Positions 1 to 5,514 of a DNA stretch of 5,787 bases are shown here, piece by piece. The DNA lies in the NCBI GenBank assembly GCA_013349725.1, contig DUZB01000116.1, forward strand, positions 1 to 5,787. Reading direction: 5' to 3'. Every line of letters starts with the position of its first letter. Position 1 is the stretch's first letter. Origin of the DNA: Deltaproteobacteria bacterium. Lineage in GTDB: Bacteria > Desulfobacterota > DSM-4660 > Desulfatiglandales > Desulfatiglandaceae. The notes under the pieces are model-generated. The model ran no database searches. It saw only the letters and a program-made list of their open reading frames with translations, and was not told where the DNA came from. The translations under genes were made by a program, and so were the position numbers.

Positions 1-29
1 TCCAATTAGTCGAGAGTACGTTCGGAAGG

Positions 30-113
30 TCATAATCTTAATCGTAATCATAATCTTACTCTTTTACAGCCTATTTTAGAGCTGCCCGATTATGATTATG
101 ATTAAGATTATGA
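30..113. repeat. Long AT-rich inverted repeat made of hexamer units
   Basis: Arms 30-55 and 88-113 are reverse complements over 26 positions with a single exception, 44 against 99. In a + strand RNA that exception is a G-U wobble, so the RNA stem would be unbroken; on the - strand it would be a C-A mismatch. The loop is 56-87 (32 nt). Each arm is itself a degenerate hexamer repeat: NNTAAT units on the left arm and GATTAT/GATTAA units on the right. No T-run follows the stem on either strand, so it is not a standard intrinsic terminator. It is the main content of the gene-free stretch 1-214. It could be a dispersed palindromic element, an mRNA-end stabiliser for an upstream gene, or a factor-dependent termination site; the sequence alone does not decide. 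Confidence 0.85.
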
Positions 114-201
114 GTAAGAAAAAAATCTAATGGACCACGTTAGAACCAAGCCCGAAATCCGCTGCCAGAAAATTTGAATAGGATACCAAAAAACATCTTT
201 C

Positions 202-207
202 AGGTGA
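202..207 (+). promoter_or_regulatory. Ribosome binding site of the radical SAM gene
   Basis: AGGTGA lies 7 nt upstream of the ATG at 215 and supports that start codon. No convincing -35/-10 pair was found between the hairpin and this site, so the promoter of the first gene is not located. Confidence 0.6.
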
Positions 208-214
208 CACAACG

Positions 215-1375
215 ATGAATCAAAAGAGTTTACAATTTGAACAGGGCCCCATCAGACCGCCAAGCGAGGCAAGAAGCCTTCTTTTAAGATTTACCAGGAA
301 CTGTCCCTGGAACCAGTGCAGGTTCTGCCCCGTTTATAAGAAAAGAAAGTTTTCCCTCAGGACAGTCGAAGAAATCAAGGGGGATATCCGGACGGCAAGA
401 GACATTGCCGATGAAATTCAGGCCCTTTCCCGGAAACTTGGGCACAAGGGCGCCGTTGATGATCCGGTTGTCAGCGCCATTTTTGGGGAATCGGGATACA
501 GCGACAGTTTCAGGAGCGTTGCCGCCTGGATGTATTACAAAACCGGCGCCTGTTTTCTGCAGGATGCCGATAACATGGTCATGAAAGCGGACGATCTGAT
601 TGAAACGTTGATGTTTCTAAAAGAAAAATTTCCGGAAATCACCCGCATCACTACCTACGGCAGGTCCCGGACCATTGTGAGAAAGTCGGTGGAGTCCCTG
701 ACTCGCATACGAAAAGCAGGACTTACCAGGATTCATATAGGTCTTGAAACGGCTTATGATCCTCTTTTGAAACTCATGAAAAAGGGGGTCACATCGGCCC
801 AGCAGATTGAAGCCGGCCAGAAGGTTGTGAAAGCAGGAATGGAGCTCTCGGAATATGTCATGCCGGGATTAGGGGGCCGGGAAATGTGGAGGGAACACGC
901 CATGGCAACGGCCAAAGCCCTCAACGAGATCAACCCCCATTTCATCCGGCTTCGAAGCCTTCGCATTCCAGCGCACATTCCGCTTTACCAGGATCTGACG
1001 GAGGGCAGCTTCGTCATGCAGACAGACGACGGAATCGCTGAAGAAATAAAGCTTTTCATTGAAGCGCTTGAAGGAATTACGAGCACCGTAACCAGCGATC
1101 ATATCATGAACCTTCTGGAAGAAGTCTCAGGCAAGCTTCCTCAAGACAGGGAAAAGATGCTTGATGTGATCCGTTGTTACAGGGAACTCTCTGATTCAGA
1201 CAGGATCATATTCCGGATTGGAAGGCGCGGGGGTGCTTACGGATCCATCAACGATCTTGCCGAAGATCCGGAAACCTTTGCCAAAATCTCAAACCTTTAC
1301 CTGGATATCAAGGCAAAGGAAGGGATGGAAGGTGTGGAACAGTTTATCACGGATATGGTAGACAGATACATATAG
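215..1375 (+). CDS. Radical SAM domain protein, substrate unknown
   Basis: A 386-residue soluble protein. Near the N-terminus C30, C35 and C38 form a CX4CX2C cluster motif (RNCPWNQCRFC), the spaced variant of the usual CX3CX2C that binds the 4Fe-4S cluster used to cleave S-adenosylmethionine. Further barrel signatures follow: a FLQDAD segment, a TYGRSR strand-turn, IGLET at about 175-179 followed by LLKLMKKGV, and MPGLGG at 216-221. The last 100 or so residues are a helical C-terminal region without extra cysteine clusters, so there is no sign of a SPASM-type auxiliary cluster. The start is backed by AGGTGA at 7 nt. The stop is 11 bp before the siroheme gene, implying co-transcription. Family membership is clear; the reaction is not. 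It does not have the classic AhbC, AhbD or HemN-type N-terminal motif, so a tetrapyrrole role is only suggested by location. Confidence 0.9.
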   Translation: MNQKSLQFEQGPIRPPSEARSLLLRFTRNCPWNQCRFCPVYKKRKFSLRTVEEIKGDIRTARDIADEIQALSRKLGHKGAVDDPVVSAIFGESGYSDSFRSVAAWMYYKTGACFLQDADNMVMKADDLIETLMFLKEKFPEITRITTYGRSRTIVRKSVESLTRIRKAGLTRIHIGLETAYDPLLKLMKKGVTSAQQIEAGQKVVKAGMELSEYVMPGLGGREMWREHAMATAKALNEINPHFIRLRSLRIPAHIPLYQDLTEGSFVMQTDDGIAEEIKLFIEALEGITSTVTSDHIMNLLEEVSGKLPQDREKMLDVIRCYRELSDSDRIIFRIGRRGGAYGSINDLAEDPETFAKISNLYLDIKAKEGMEGVEQFITDMVDRYI

Positions 1376-1386
1376 GAATTTCCATA

Positions 1387-2046
1387 ATGAGCTATTATCC
1401 CATTTTTGTTCAATTGCAGGGCGAAACCGCCCTTGTGGTCGGGGGCGGAAGCGTCGCACGGCGAAAAGTGGAAACCCTCCTTGAACATGGCGCATCCGTA
1501 GGCATTGTTTCCAGGATGCTTTGTCCGGAACTGGTACAATTGGTCGAGAAAGGGGAAATCCGATTTCTGGGAAAAGAATTCCGGGAAGGTTTTCTTCAAG
1601 GGATTTTTTTAGTTATTGCGGCCACGGACGACAAAGAACTGAACCACCAGATAAGCCTGGCAGCCCGGGAAAGAGGTCTTTTGATCAACGCGGTGGACCA
1701 GCCTGAAGACTGTAATTTCATCGTACCGTCTATCGTGAACAGAGGCAACCTTCAGATTGCCATCTCAACATCGGGGAAAAGCCCGGCCATGGCAAAAAAG
1801 ATCAGGAAGGAGCTGGAAGGCTGTTTTGGTATGGAATATGAGGAATTTCTGGACCTCATGGGCCGTATCCGGGAAGAATTACTTCCCATGGGCTTTTCCC
1901 AGAAAGAAAACAGCGCGATTTTCCAACAGATAATAGATGCCGGCCTCCTGGACATGATTGCCAGTGGGGATACGAAAGGGGCCGAGACCGCGCTTTCGGC
2001 GATTTTGCCCGCCGGAATGGACATGGAAAAAATCAGAAGGCTATAA
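1387..2046 (+). CDS. Precorrin-2 dehydrogenase / sirohydrochlorin ferrochelatase (CysG N-terminal type)
   Basis: A 219-residue cytosolic enzyme of the Met8p / CysG-N / SirC family, without the methyltransferase half of full CysG; the length fits the stand-alone form. It oxidises precorrin-2 to sirohydrochlorin with NAD+ and usually also inserts iron to give siroheme. The sequence shows a Rossmann loop VVGGGSVARRK (G19-G21), the strand end VIAATDD near 76-82, and NAVDQPEDCNF with D104, at the position of the catalytic aspartate known in CysG. ISTSGKSPA follows at 126-134, then the helical dimer and chelatase region. AGGAA at 1374-1378 overlaps the stop of the upstream gene and serves the ATG at 1387. 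In sulfate-reducing bacteria siroheme is needed for sulfite reductase and also feeds the Ahb heme route, consistent with the nearby hemA. Whether this copy is truly bifunctional cannot be read from sequence. Confidence 0.93.
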   Translation: MSYYPIFVQLQGETALVVGGGSVARRKVETLLEHGASVGIVSRMLCPELVQLVEKGEIRFLGKEFREGFLQGIFLVIAATDDKELNHQISLAARERGLLINAVDQPEDCNFIVPSIVNRGNLQIAISTSGKSPAMAKKIRKELEGCFGMEYEEFLDLMGRIREELLPMGFSQKENSAIFQQIIDAGLLDMIASGDTKGAETALSAILPAGMDMEKIRRL

Positions 2047-2876
2047 TGACGTCAATATGGTTCAACATTGCGCTTTTTTTTGAACTGCTGGCAACCGGCG
2101 GATTCATTATCTATATCATCAAACAGGAGAAGTGGGTATTCCGGTGCTCCTATTGGATTCTCACGGCAGGCCTGGTTTTCCACACGATCTTTCTGGTTTA
2201 TCGGTATTCCATCCTGGGCGTTTTTCCCGTTCTCGATCTGAAATCGGCCTTTTCTTTTTTTGCCTGGGCGGTCATTGTTGTATATCTTCTATTGAACGTA
2301 AAATTTCAGCTTATGGTGCTTGGTTCCTTCGTGGCGCCCTTTGCCGCTTTTCTCATGCTGATTTCCTACACCATCCCCGGGATGGAAGGTCCCGTAAAAC
2401 CGATTTTCAAGAGTCTCTGGCTCAGCATCCATGTGAGCACCATATTCATAGGCAACGCATTTCTTGCCATAGCGTTCTTAGCCTCTATCATGTACCTGAT
2501 TCAGGAACGTCACATAAAAAAGAAACACTTTGGTTCATTTTACAGCAGGCTGCCCTCTTTAGCCACCCTGGACAGGATCAACCATTATGCCATCCTGTAC
2601 GGCTTCCCTTTTCTCACCGCAGGCATGATCACAGGCTCTATTTACGCCCAGTATGCCCTGGGAAGGTACTGGCAGTGGGACCCTAAGGAAGTATGGTCAC
2701 TCATCTCATGGCTTCTCTACGCAGCCCTTCTCCACGAACGATTAGCTGCGGGGTGGCAGGGTAGGAAAGCGGCGGTCATGTCGATCGCGTGCTTTCTGGT
2801 CTTGGTTTTCACTTTTCTTGGTGCAAACCTGCTGGTGGGCGGCTATCACAGCTTCAGCGCCCTGGGAGCAAGATAA
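2046..2876 (+). CDS. CcsA/HemX-like cytochrome c assembly membrane protein
   Basis: A 276-residue integral membrane protein with about eight hydrophobic segments. Its signature is the tryptophan-rich motif at 209-222 (YWQWDPKEVWSLISW), which in CcsA/CcmC/CcmF relatives presents heme at the outer membrane face. Histidines at H46, H129, H230 and H268 lie at or near segment ends and are candidate heme ligands. The length is close to the short CcsA/HemX class (PF01578) rather than large CcmF or fused CcsBA proteins. Its ATG overlaps the previous stop (TAATG, 1 bp), with AGAAGG at 2035-2040 as ribosome site, which points to translational coupling. HemA begins 5 bp after it. In Bacillus the related HemX sits beside hemA and lowers GluTR levels; elsewhere CcsA partners with CcsB/ResB for cytochrome c maturation. 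No CcsB/ResB gene is visible here, so both roles remain open. Confidence 0.88.
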   Translation: MTSIWFNIALFFELLATGGFIIYIIKQEKWVFRCSYWILTAGLVFHTIFLVYRYSILGVFPVLDLKSAFSFFAWAVIVVYLLLNVKFQLMVLGSFVAPFAAFLMLISYTIPGMEGPVKPIFKSLWLSIHVSTIFIGNAFLAIAFLASIMYLIQERHIKKKHFGSFYSRLPSLATLDRINHYAILYGFPFLTAGMITGSIYAQYALGRYWQWDPKEVWSLISWLLYAALLHERLAAGWQGRKAAVMSIACFLVLVFTFLGANLLVGGYHSFSALGAR

Positions 2877-2881
2877 GCGCC

Positions 2882-4165
2882 GTGGTCAAGATTATCAGCA
2901 TAGGGATGAACCACGAAACCGCACCCCTGGCGTTACGCGAGTGTCTCGCTCCCGAGGCGGACAGCGACCGGCACGTCCTGGCTGCGATGCGAAATATGGA
3001 AGCCATTCGAGAAGGCCTTTTTCTGTCCACATGCAACCGGGTTGAAGCACTCTTTACCACGGAAGATCCCGACCAGGCCAAAAAGGCCATCCTTACGATT
3101 CTTTCTGAGTTAGGAAGAATCCCTGAAGAACGGCTTTCAGCGTCCCTCTACACCTATGAAGATCTGGATGCCGTCCGGCACATATTTACCGTTGCATCCA
3201 GCCTTGATTCCATGGTGGTCGGAGAACCCCAGATACTGGGTCAGATAAAAAGTGCCTACGCGAAGGCGGTGAAGGAGAAGACATCCGGGGTTATTCTGAA
3301 CAGGCTGATGCACAAAGCTTTTCACGTGGCCAAAAGGGTGAGAACGGAAACAGGAATATGCAGCTCAGCCGTTTCCATAAGTTATGCAGCGGTCGAACTG
3401 GCCAAGAAGATCTTCCACCTGTTGAAGGGAAAAAAAGTTCTCCTCATCGGGGCGGGCGAGATGGCGGAACTGGCCGCCAGGCATCTCATTGCCAACGGCG
3501 TTGAATCCATTTCGGTCGCCAACAGGACATTTGAGAGAGCTGTTCAGATAGCAAAGGCCTTTGACGGACTTCCTGTCTCTTTCGATGAGATCCCCCAGCA
3601 GATCCTGGATGCCGATATTGTCATCACATCCACGGCCTCCAAGGAATTCGTAATCTCCCATTCCATGGTCAAGAATCTGCTGAAGAAAAGGCGTAACAGG
3701 CCGCTCTTTTTTATCGATATTGCTGTTCCGAGAGATGTGGAACCGACGGTTAATAACCTGAACAACGTTTACCTGTACGATATTGATGACCTCAGAGGCG
3801 TCATTGAACTTAATATGAACCAGCGGCAACAGGAGGCAGTGAAGGCTGAACGGATTATCAGCGAAGAGGTGATCAAATTCGGGAAGTGGCTCAAGACCCT
3901 GAAAGTGGTGCCGACCATTATTTCTCTCAGGAACAAGGCTGAAACCATTGTCCAGGCGGAGATAAAAAAAAGCAGCACCGCCCTTTCCGACCTGACTCCC
4001 GCCCAGCGGCAGGTTATTGAAATCCTGTCCAGGTCGATTGTTCAGAAAGTACTCAGTGACCCGATTCTCTTTCTAAAAGGAAAGTCTGATAGATCCACCC
4101 TCGATCTCTACCTGGACATGACCCGTAGATTATTCAGTCTGGACATAGATGGGGATAATACCTAA
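2882..4165 (+). CDS. hemA: Glutamyl-tRNA reductase
   Basis: A 427-residue cytosolic enzyme that reduces the glutamate of Glu-tRNA(Glu) to glutamate-1-semialdehyde with NADPH, the first committed step of C5-pathway tetrapyrrole synthesis. The N-terminal catalytic domain has GMNHETAPLALRE at 8-20 and LSTCNRVE with nucleophile C51. SLDSMVVGEPQILGQIKSA follows, then the Rossmann domain with LLIGAGEMAELAARHL and VANRTFERA, FIDIAVPRDVEP, and a helical C-terminal dimerisation domain. I chose GTG at 2882. It gives the usual short lead before the first strand, whereas a start at 2789 would add 31 residues read through the end of the upstream gene, and ATG 2906 would remove the first beta strand. The ribosome site is weak (GGGAG at 2864-2868, 13 nt away), so coupling to the preceding gene is likely. 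No hemC, hemB or hemL follows, unlike many hem operons. Confidence 0.95.
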   Translation: MVKIISIGMNHETAPLALRECLAPEADSDRHVLAAMRNMEAIREGLFLSTCNRVEALFTTEDPDQAKKAILTILSELGRIPEERLSASLYTYEDLDAVRHIFTVASSLDSMVVGEPQILGQIKSAYAKAVKEKTSGVILNRLMHKAFHVAKRVRTETGICSSAVSISYAAVELAKKIFHLLKGKKVLLIGAGEMAELAARHLIANGVESISVANRTFERAVQIAKAFDGLPVSFDEIPQQILDADIVITSTASKEFVISHSMVKNLLKKRRNRPLFFIDIAVPRDVEPTVNNLNNVYLYDIDDLRGVIELNMNQRQQEAVKAERIISEEVIKFGKWLKTLKVVPTIISLRNKAETIVQAEIKKSSTALSDLTPAQRQVIEILSRSIVQKVLSDPILFLKGKSDRSTLDLYLDMTRRLFSLDIDGDNT

Positions 4166-4172
4166 CCGCTAA

Positions 4173-4199
4173 TTGCTTTTTTTGGGTAACAGATATAAT
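4173..4199 (+). promoter_or_regulatory. Possible sigma-70-like promoter before moaE
   Basis: In the 47-bp gap after hemA there is an exact TATAAT at 4194-4199. The best -35 candidate is TTGCTT at 4173-4178, with a short 15-bp spacer and only a half match to TTGACA. A start near 4206 would leave a short leader before the ribosome site at 4215. This would separate the molybdopterin genes from the hem unit, but the weak -35 keeps it tentative. The T-run at 4177-4183 has no preceding GC-rich stem and is not counted as a terminator. Confidence 0.35.
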
Positions 4200-4214
4200 A
4201 TTCTAAACGATTAT

Positions 4215-4219
4215 GGAGG
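4215..4219 (+). promoter_or_regulatory. Strong Shine-Dalgarno site that fixes the moaE start
   Basis: GGAGG ends 5 nt before the ATG at 4225. The alternative in-frame ATG at 4213 lies just upstream of and partly abutting this site and would have no ribosome site of its own, so the downstream ATG is the better start. Confidence 0.75.
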
Positions 4220-4224
4220 ACGCA

Positions 4225-4593
4225 ATGGATTTTTCAAGGATGATTGAAACCGTGAAAGAGCATCCTGATTATCATAAGATGGGCATGATCGCGAGCCACC
4301 TCGGTGTTGTGCGGGAAAACTCGTTGAAGGGTGGAAAAGTGGTCGAAATAGAACTTGCTTTTGATGAAGAGATCATTCAAGGGATTATTCGTGAAGCAAA
4401 AAAGCAGCAGGGAATCTTCGAAGTCCTTGTAGAAACAACGGGCGGACGCCTCAAAGTGGGTGATGAAATCATGGCCGTCGTTGTGGGGGGAGATACCCGT
4501 GACCATGTATTTCCGGTGCTCATCGAAACCGTGGAACAGATGAAAAAGAAAGCTTCACATAAGAAAGAGATTTTTACCGGGGAGAATAAATAA
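4225..4593 (+). CDS. moaE: Molybdopterin synthase catalytic subunit (MoaE family)
   Basis: A 122-residue protein. MoaE with thiocarboxylated MoaD inserts the dithiolene sulfurs into cyclic pyranopterin monophosphate to form molybdopterin. The fold's landmarks can be followed: GVVRENS at 27-33 (R30 in the position of the conserved arginine of GKVR in the E. coli protein), a central helix ending REAKKQQGI, LKVGDEIMAVVV (GD loop at 79-80), and GDTRDHVFPVLIETVEQMK. K107 and K114 keep the seven-residue spacing of the two active-site lysines of E. coli MoaE (K119, K126). It is shorter than the E. coli protein of about 150 residues, mainly at the ends. The start at 4225 follows GGAGG; the ATG at 4213 would add four residues. 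It abuts moaC directly. No moaD is in the window. The assignment rests on motif order rather than high overall identity. Confidence 0.85.
   Translation: MDFSRMIETVKEHPDYHKMGMIASHLGVVRENSLKGGKVVEIELAFDEEIIQGIIREAKKQQGIFEVLVETTGGRLKVGDEIMAVVVGGDTRDHVFPVLIETVEQMKKKASHKKEIFTGENK
4579..4584 (+). promoter_or_regulatory. Ribosome binding site of moaC inside the end of moaE
   Basis: GGGGAG lies within the last codons of moaE, 9 nt before the moaC ATG at 4594, which itself follows the moaE TAA with no gap. This arrangement favours coupled translation of the two proteins. Confidence 0.55.
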
Positions 4594-5031
4594 ATGAGCA
4601 TGGTTGATGTCACCGAAAAGCCGATTGTAAAACGGCAGGCCGAAGCCGTTGGGAAAATCATCCTTTCACCGCAAACCGTGATAAAAATCAAGAAAGGTGA
4701 AATCAGAAAGGGCGATCCTCTGCTTATTGCTCAGGTAGCCGCCCTGCAAAGTGCAAAACAGACCTCCATTCTCATACCCCATTGCCACCAGATACCGCTT
4801 GACAGCGTTGAGGTGGACTTCAACGTCTTTGAGGAGGCCATCGAAGTCAGGTGCATTGTAAAAGCCCAGGCGCGCACCGGGGTAGAAATGGAAGCCCTCG
4901 TGGGCGTCTCCGCTGCCCTGAACACCCTGTGGGATGTGGTAAAATACCTTGAAAAAGACCAGGAAGGACAATATCCCTCCACGATGATCACGGATATCCG
5001 AGTGGTCCGGAAAGAAAAGGGCAAAAACTAA
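4594..5031 (+). CDS. moaC: Cyclic pyranopterin monophosphate synthase
   Basis: A 145-residue cytosolic enzyme that, after the radical SAM enzyme MoaA, converts 3',8-cyclo-7,8-dihydro-GTP to cyclic pyranopterin monophosphate in molybdenum cofactor synthesis; the family is a hexamer. Diagnostic motifs are MVDVTEKP at 3-10, KGDPLLIAQVAALQSAKQTS, IPHCHQIPL at 61-69, RTGVEMEALVGVSAAL at 94-109, and LWDVVKYLEKD, where D114 and K117 match the catalytic Asp/Lys pair (D128, K131 in E. coli). The C-terminal stretch EKDQEGQYPSTMITDIRVV resembles the archaeal MoaC form, which has an EGQYP-type insert, more than the enterobacterial one. It starts directly after the moaE stop with GGGGAG at 9 nt. It is full length and intact. 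No moaA is in the window. Confidence 0.95.
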   Translation: MSMVDVTEKPIVKRQAEAVGKIILSPQTVIKIKKGEIRKGDPLLIAQVAALQSAKQTSILIPHCHQIPLDSVEVDFNVFEEAIEVRCIVKAQARTGVEMEALVGVSAALNTLWDVVKYLEKDQEGQYPSTMITDIRVVRKEKGKN

Positions 5032-5053
5032 AAATAGAAACGGGAGCAGGAAA

Positions 5054-5443
5054 ATGAGAAAGTCGATTCTGATCGCGATGGCAGTACTTCTAATGACAGG
5101 CCACATGGTCCTGCAGGCGAGGGCGGAAAAAGCATACGTATTCAATACATCGAAGATAACGCTTCGAACCGGCCCGGAAGTAGGCAAAAAAATCATTGCC
5201 ATGTTGCCTCAGGATGAACCAGTGGAAGTCCTTCAAGAGGATGAGTCGGGATGGTCCCTGGTGCGCCTTTTGAAATCGTCCTGGGACAATAAAGAAGGGT
5301 GGGTCCTGAGTCGGTATCTCGTAACGCGTCTTCCGCTTCCCATTCAGGTAAACGCACTGACGGAAGAAAATTCTCGTCTCAAAACAAAGCTCACCAATTC
5401 GGAAAAGGGATGCGGAGAAAGTGTCCTCCAAAGAGATAAATAA
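5054..5443 (+). CDS. YgiM-type SH3b-domain exported protein, truncated by a frameshifting duplication
   Basis: The open frame encodes 129 residues. Residues 1-24 look like a signal peptide (basic start, hydrophobic core, ARA before E25). Residues about 27-92 form a bacterial SH3 domain (LRTGPEVG, then GWVLSRYL near its end). A charged, probably coiled-coil stretch starts near 100. The reading stops at TAA 5441-5443, which exists only because 73 bp are duplicated in tandem. Removing one copy joins it in frame to the coiled coil and membrane anchor encoded at 5515-5787, restoring the signal peptide / SH3b / coiled coil / C-terminal helix order of E. coli YgiM (TIGR04211-like). GGGAG at 5042-5046 is 7 nt before the ATG. 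It lies 22 bp after moaC and may share its transcript. As written, the product would lack its membrane anchor. The function of this family is poorly defined; a cell-envelope role is inferred. Confidence 0.85.
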   Translation: MRKSILIAMAVLLMTGHMVLQARAEKAYVFNTSKITLRTGPEVGKKIIAMLPQDEPVEVLQEDESGWSLVRLLKSSWDNKEGWVLSRYLVTRLPLPIQVNALTEENSRLKTKLTNSEKGCGESVLQRDK

Positions 5444-5514
5444 TTCTCGTCTCAAAACAAAGCTCACCAATTCGGAAAAGGGATGCGGAGAAAGTGTCCT
5501 CCAAAGAGATAAAT
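5369..5514. repeat. Perfect 73-bp direct tandem duplication
   Basis: Positions 5369-5441 and 5442-5514 are identical base for base and adjacent. The match stops exactly at the unit length: 5368 (a) differs from 5441 (t), and 5442 (a) differs from 5515 (g). No junction microhomology remains. Because 73 is not a multiple of three, the second copy is read in a different frame and the junction creates a TAA. Zero divergence means it is either very recent or an assembly product, such as an unmerged overlap between two contigs. Confidence 0.97.

Noticed and set aside
3..35. The C-terminal tail of an upstream gene ending at TAA 33-35, just at the hairpin
   Set aside because: It would fit a hairpin placed right after a stop codon, but ten codons are too few to identify, and another frame stays open to 79, so neither can be supported.
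30..113. Intrinsic (rho-independent) terminator
   Set aside because: The stem is AT-rich with a 32-nt loop and no U-run follows on either strand.
30..113. CRISPR array or small-RNA system in the leading repeat region
   Set aside because: The repeats are short, degenerate hexamers in inverted orientation with no regularly spaced unique spacers and no cas genes.
2132..2686. A 184-residue + strand frame inside the membrane protein gene
   Set aside because: The translation is rich in Ser, His and Arg with no domain pattern and lies wholly inside a clearly conserved gene in another frame.
2789..2881. A 31-residue N-terminal extension of HemA overlapping the CcsA/HemX-like gene
   Set aside because: The extension is read out of frame through the conserved end of the upstream gene, and GluTR proteins begin just before the GxNHxTAP motif, which the GTG at 2882 supplies.
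3365..3829. A 154-residue - strand frame opposite hemA
   Set aside because: It is a shadow of the Rossmann-domain coding region of hemA with no family features.
4666..5202. A 178-residue - strand frame opposite moaC
   Set aside because: It is antisense to an intact, strongly conserved moaC, has no ribosome site that I could see, and shows no recognisable domain.
5441..5443. Programmed +1 frameshift to rejoin the two halves of the YgiM-type gene
   Set aside because: The +1 frame through the first copy is open, but no slippery site or stimulatory structure is evident, and a simple duplication explains the break fully.
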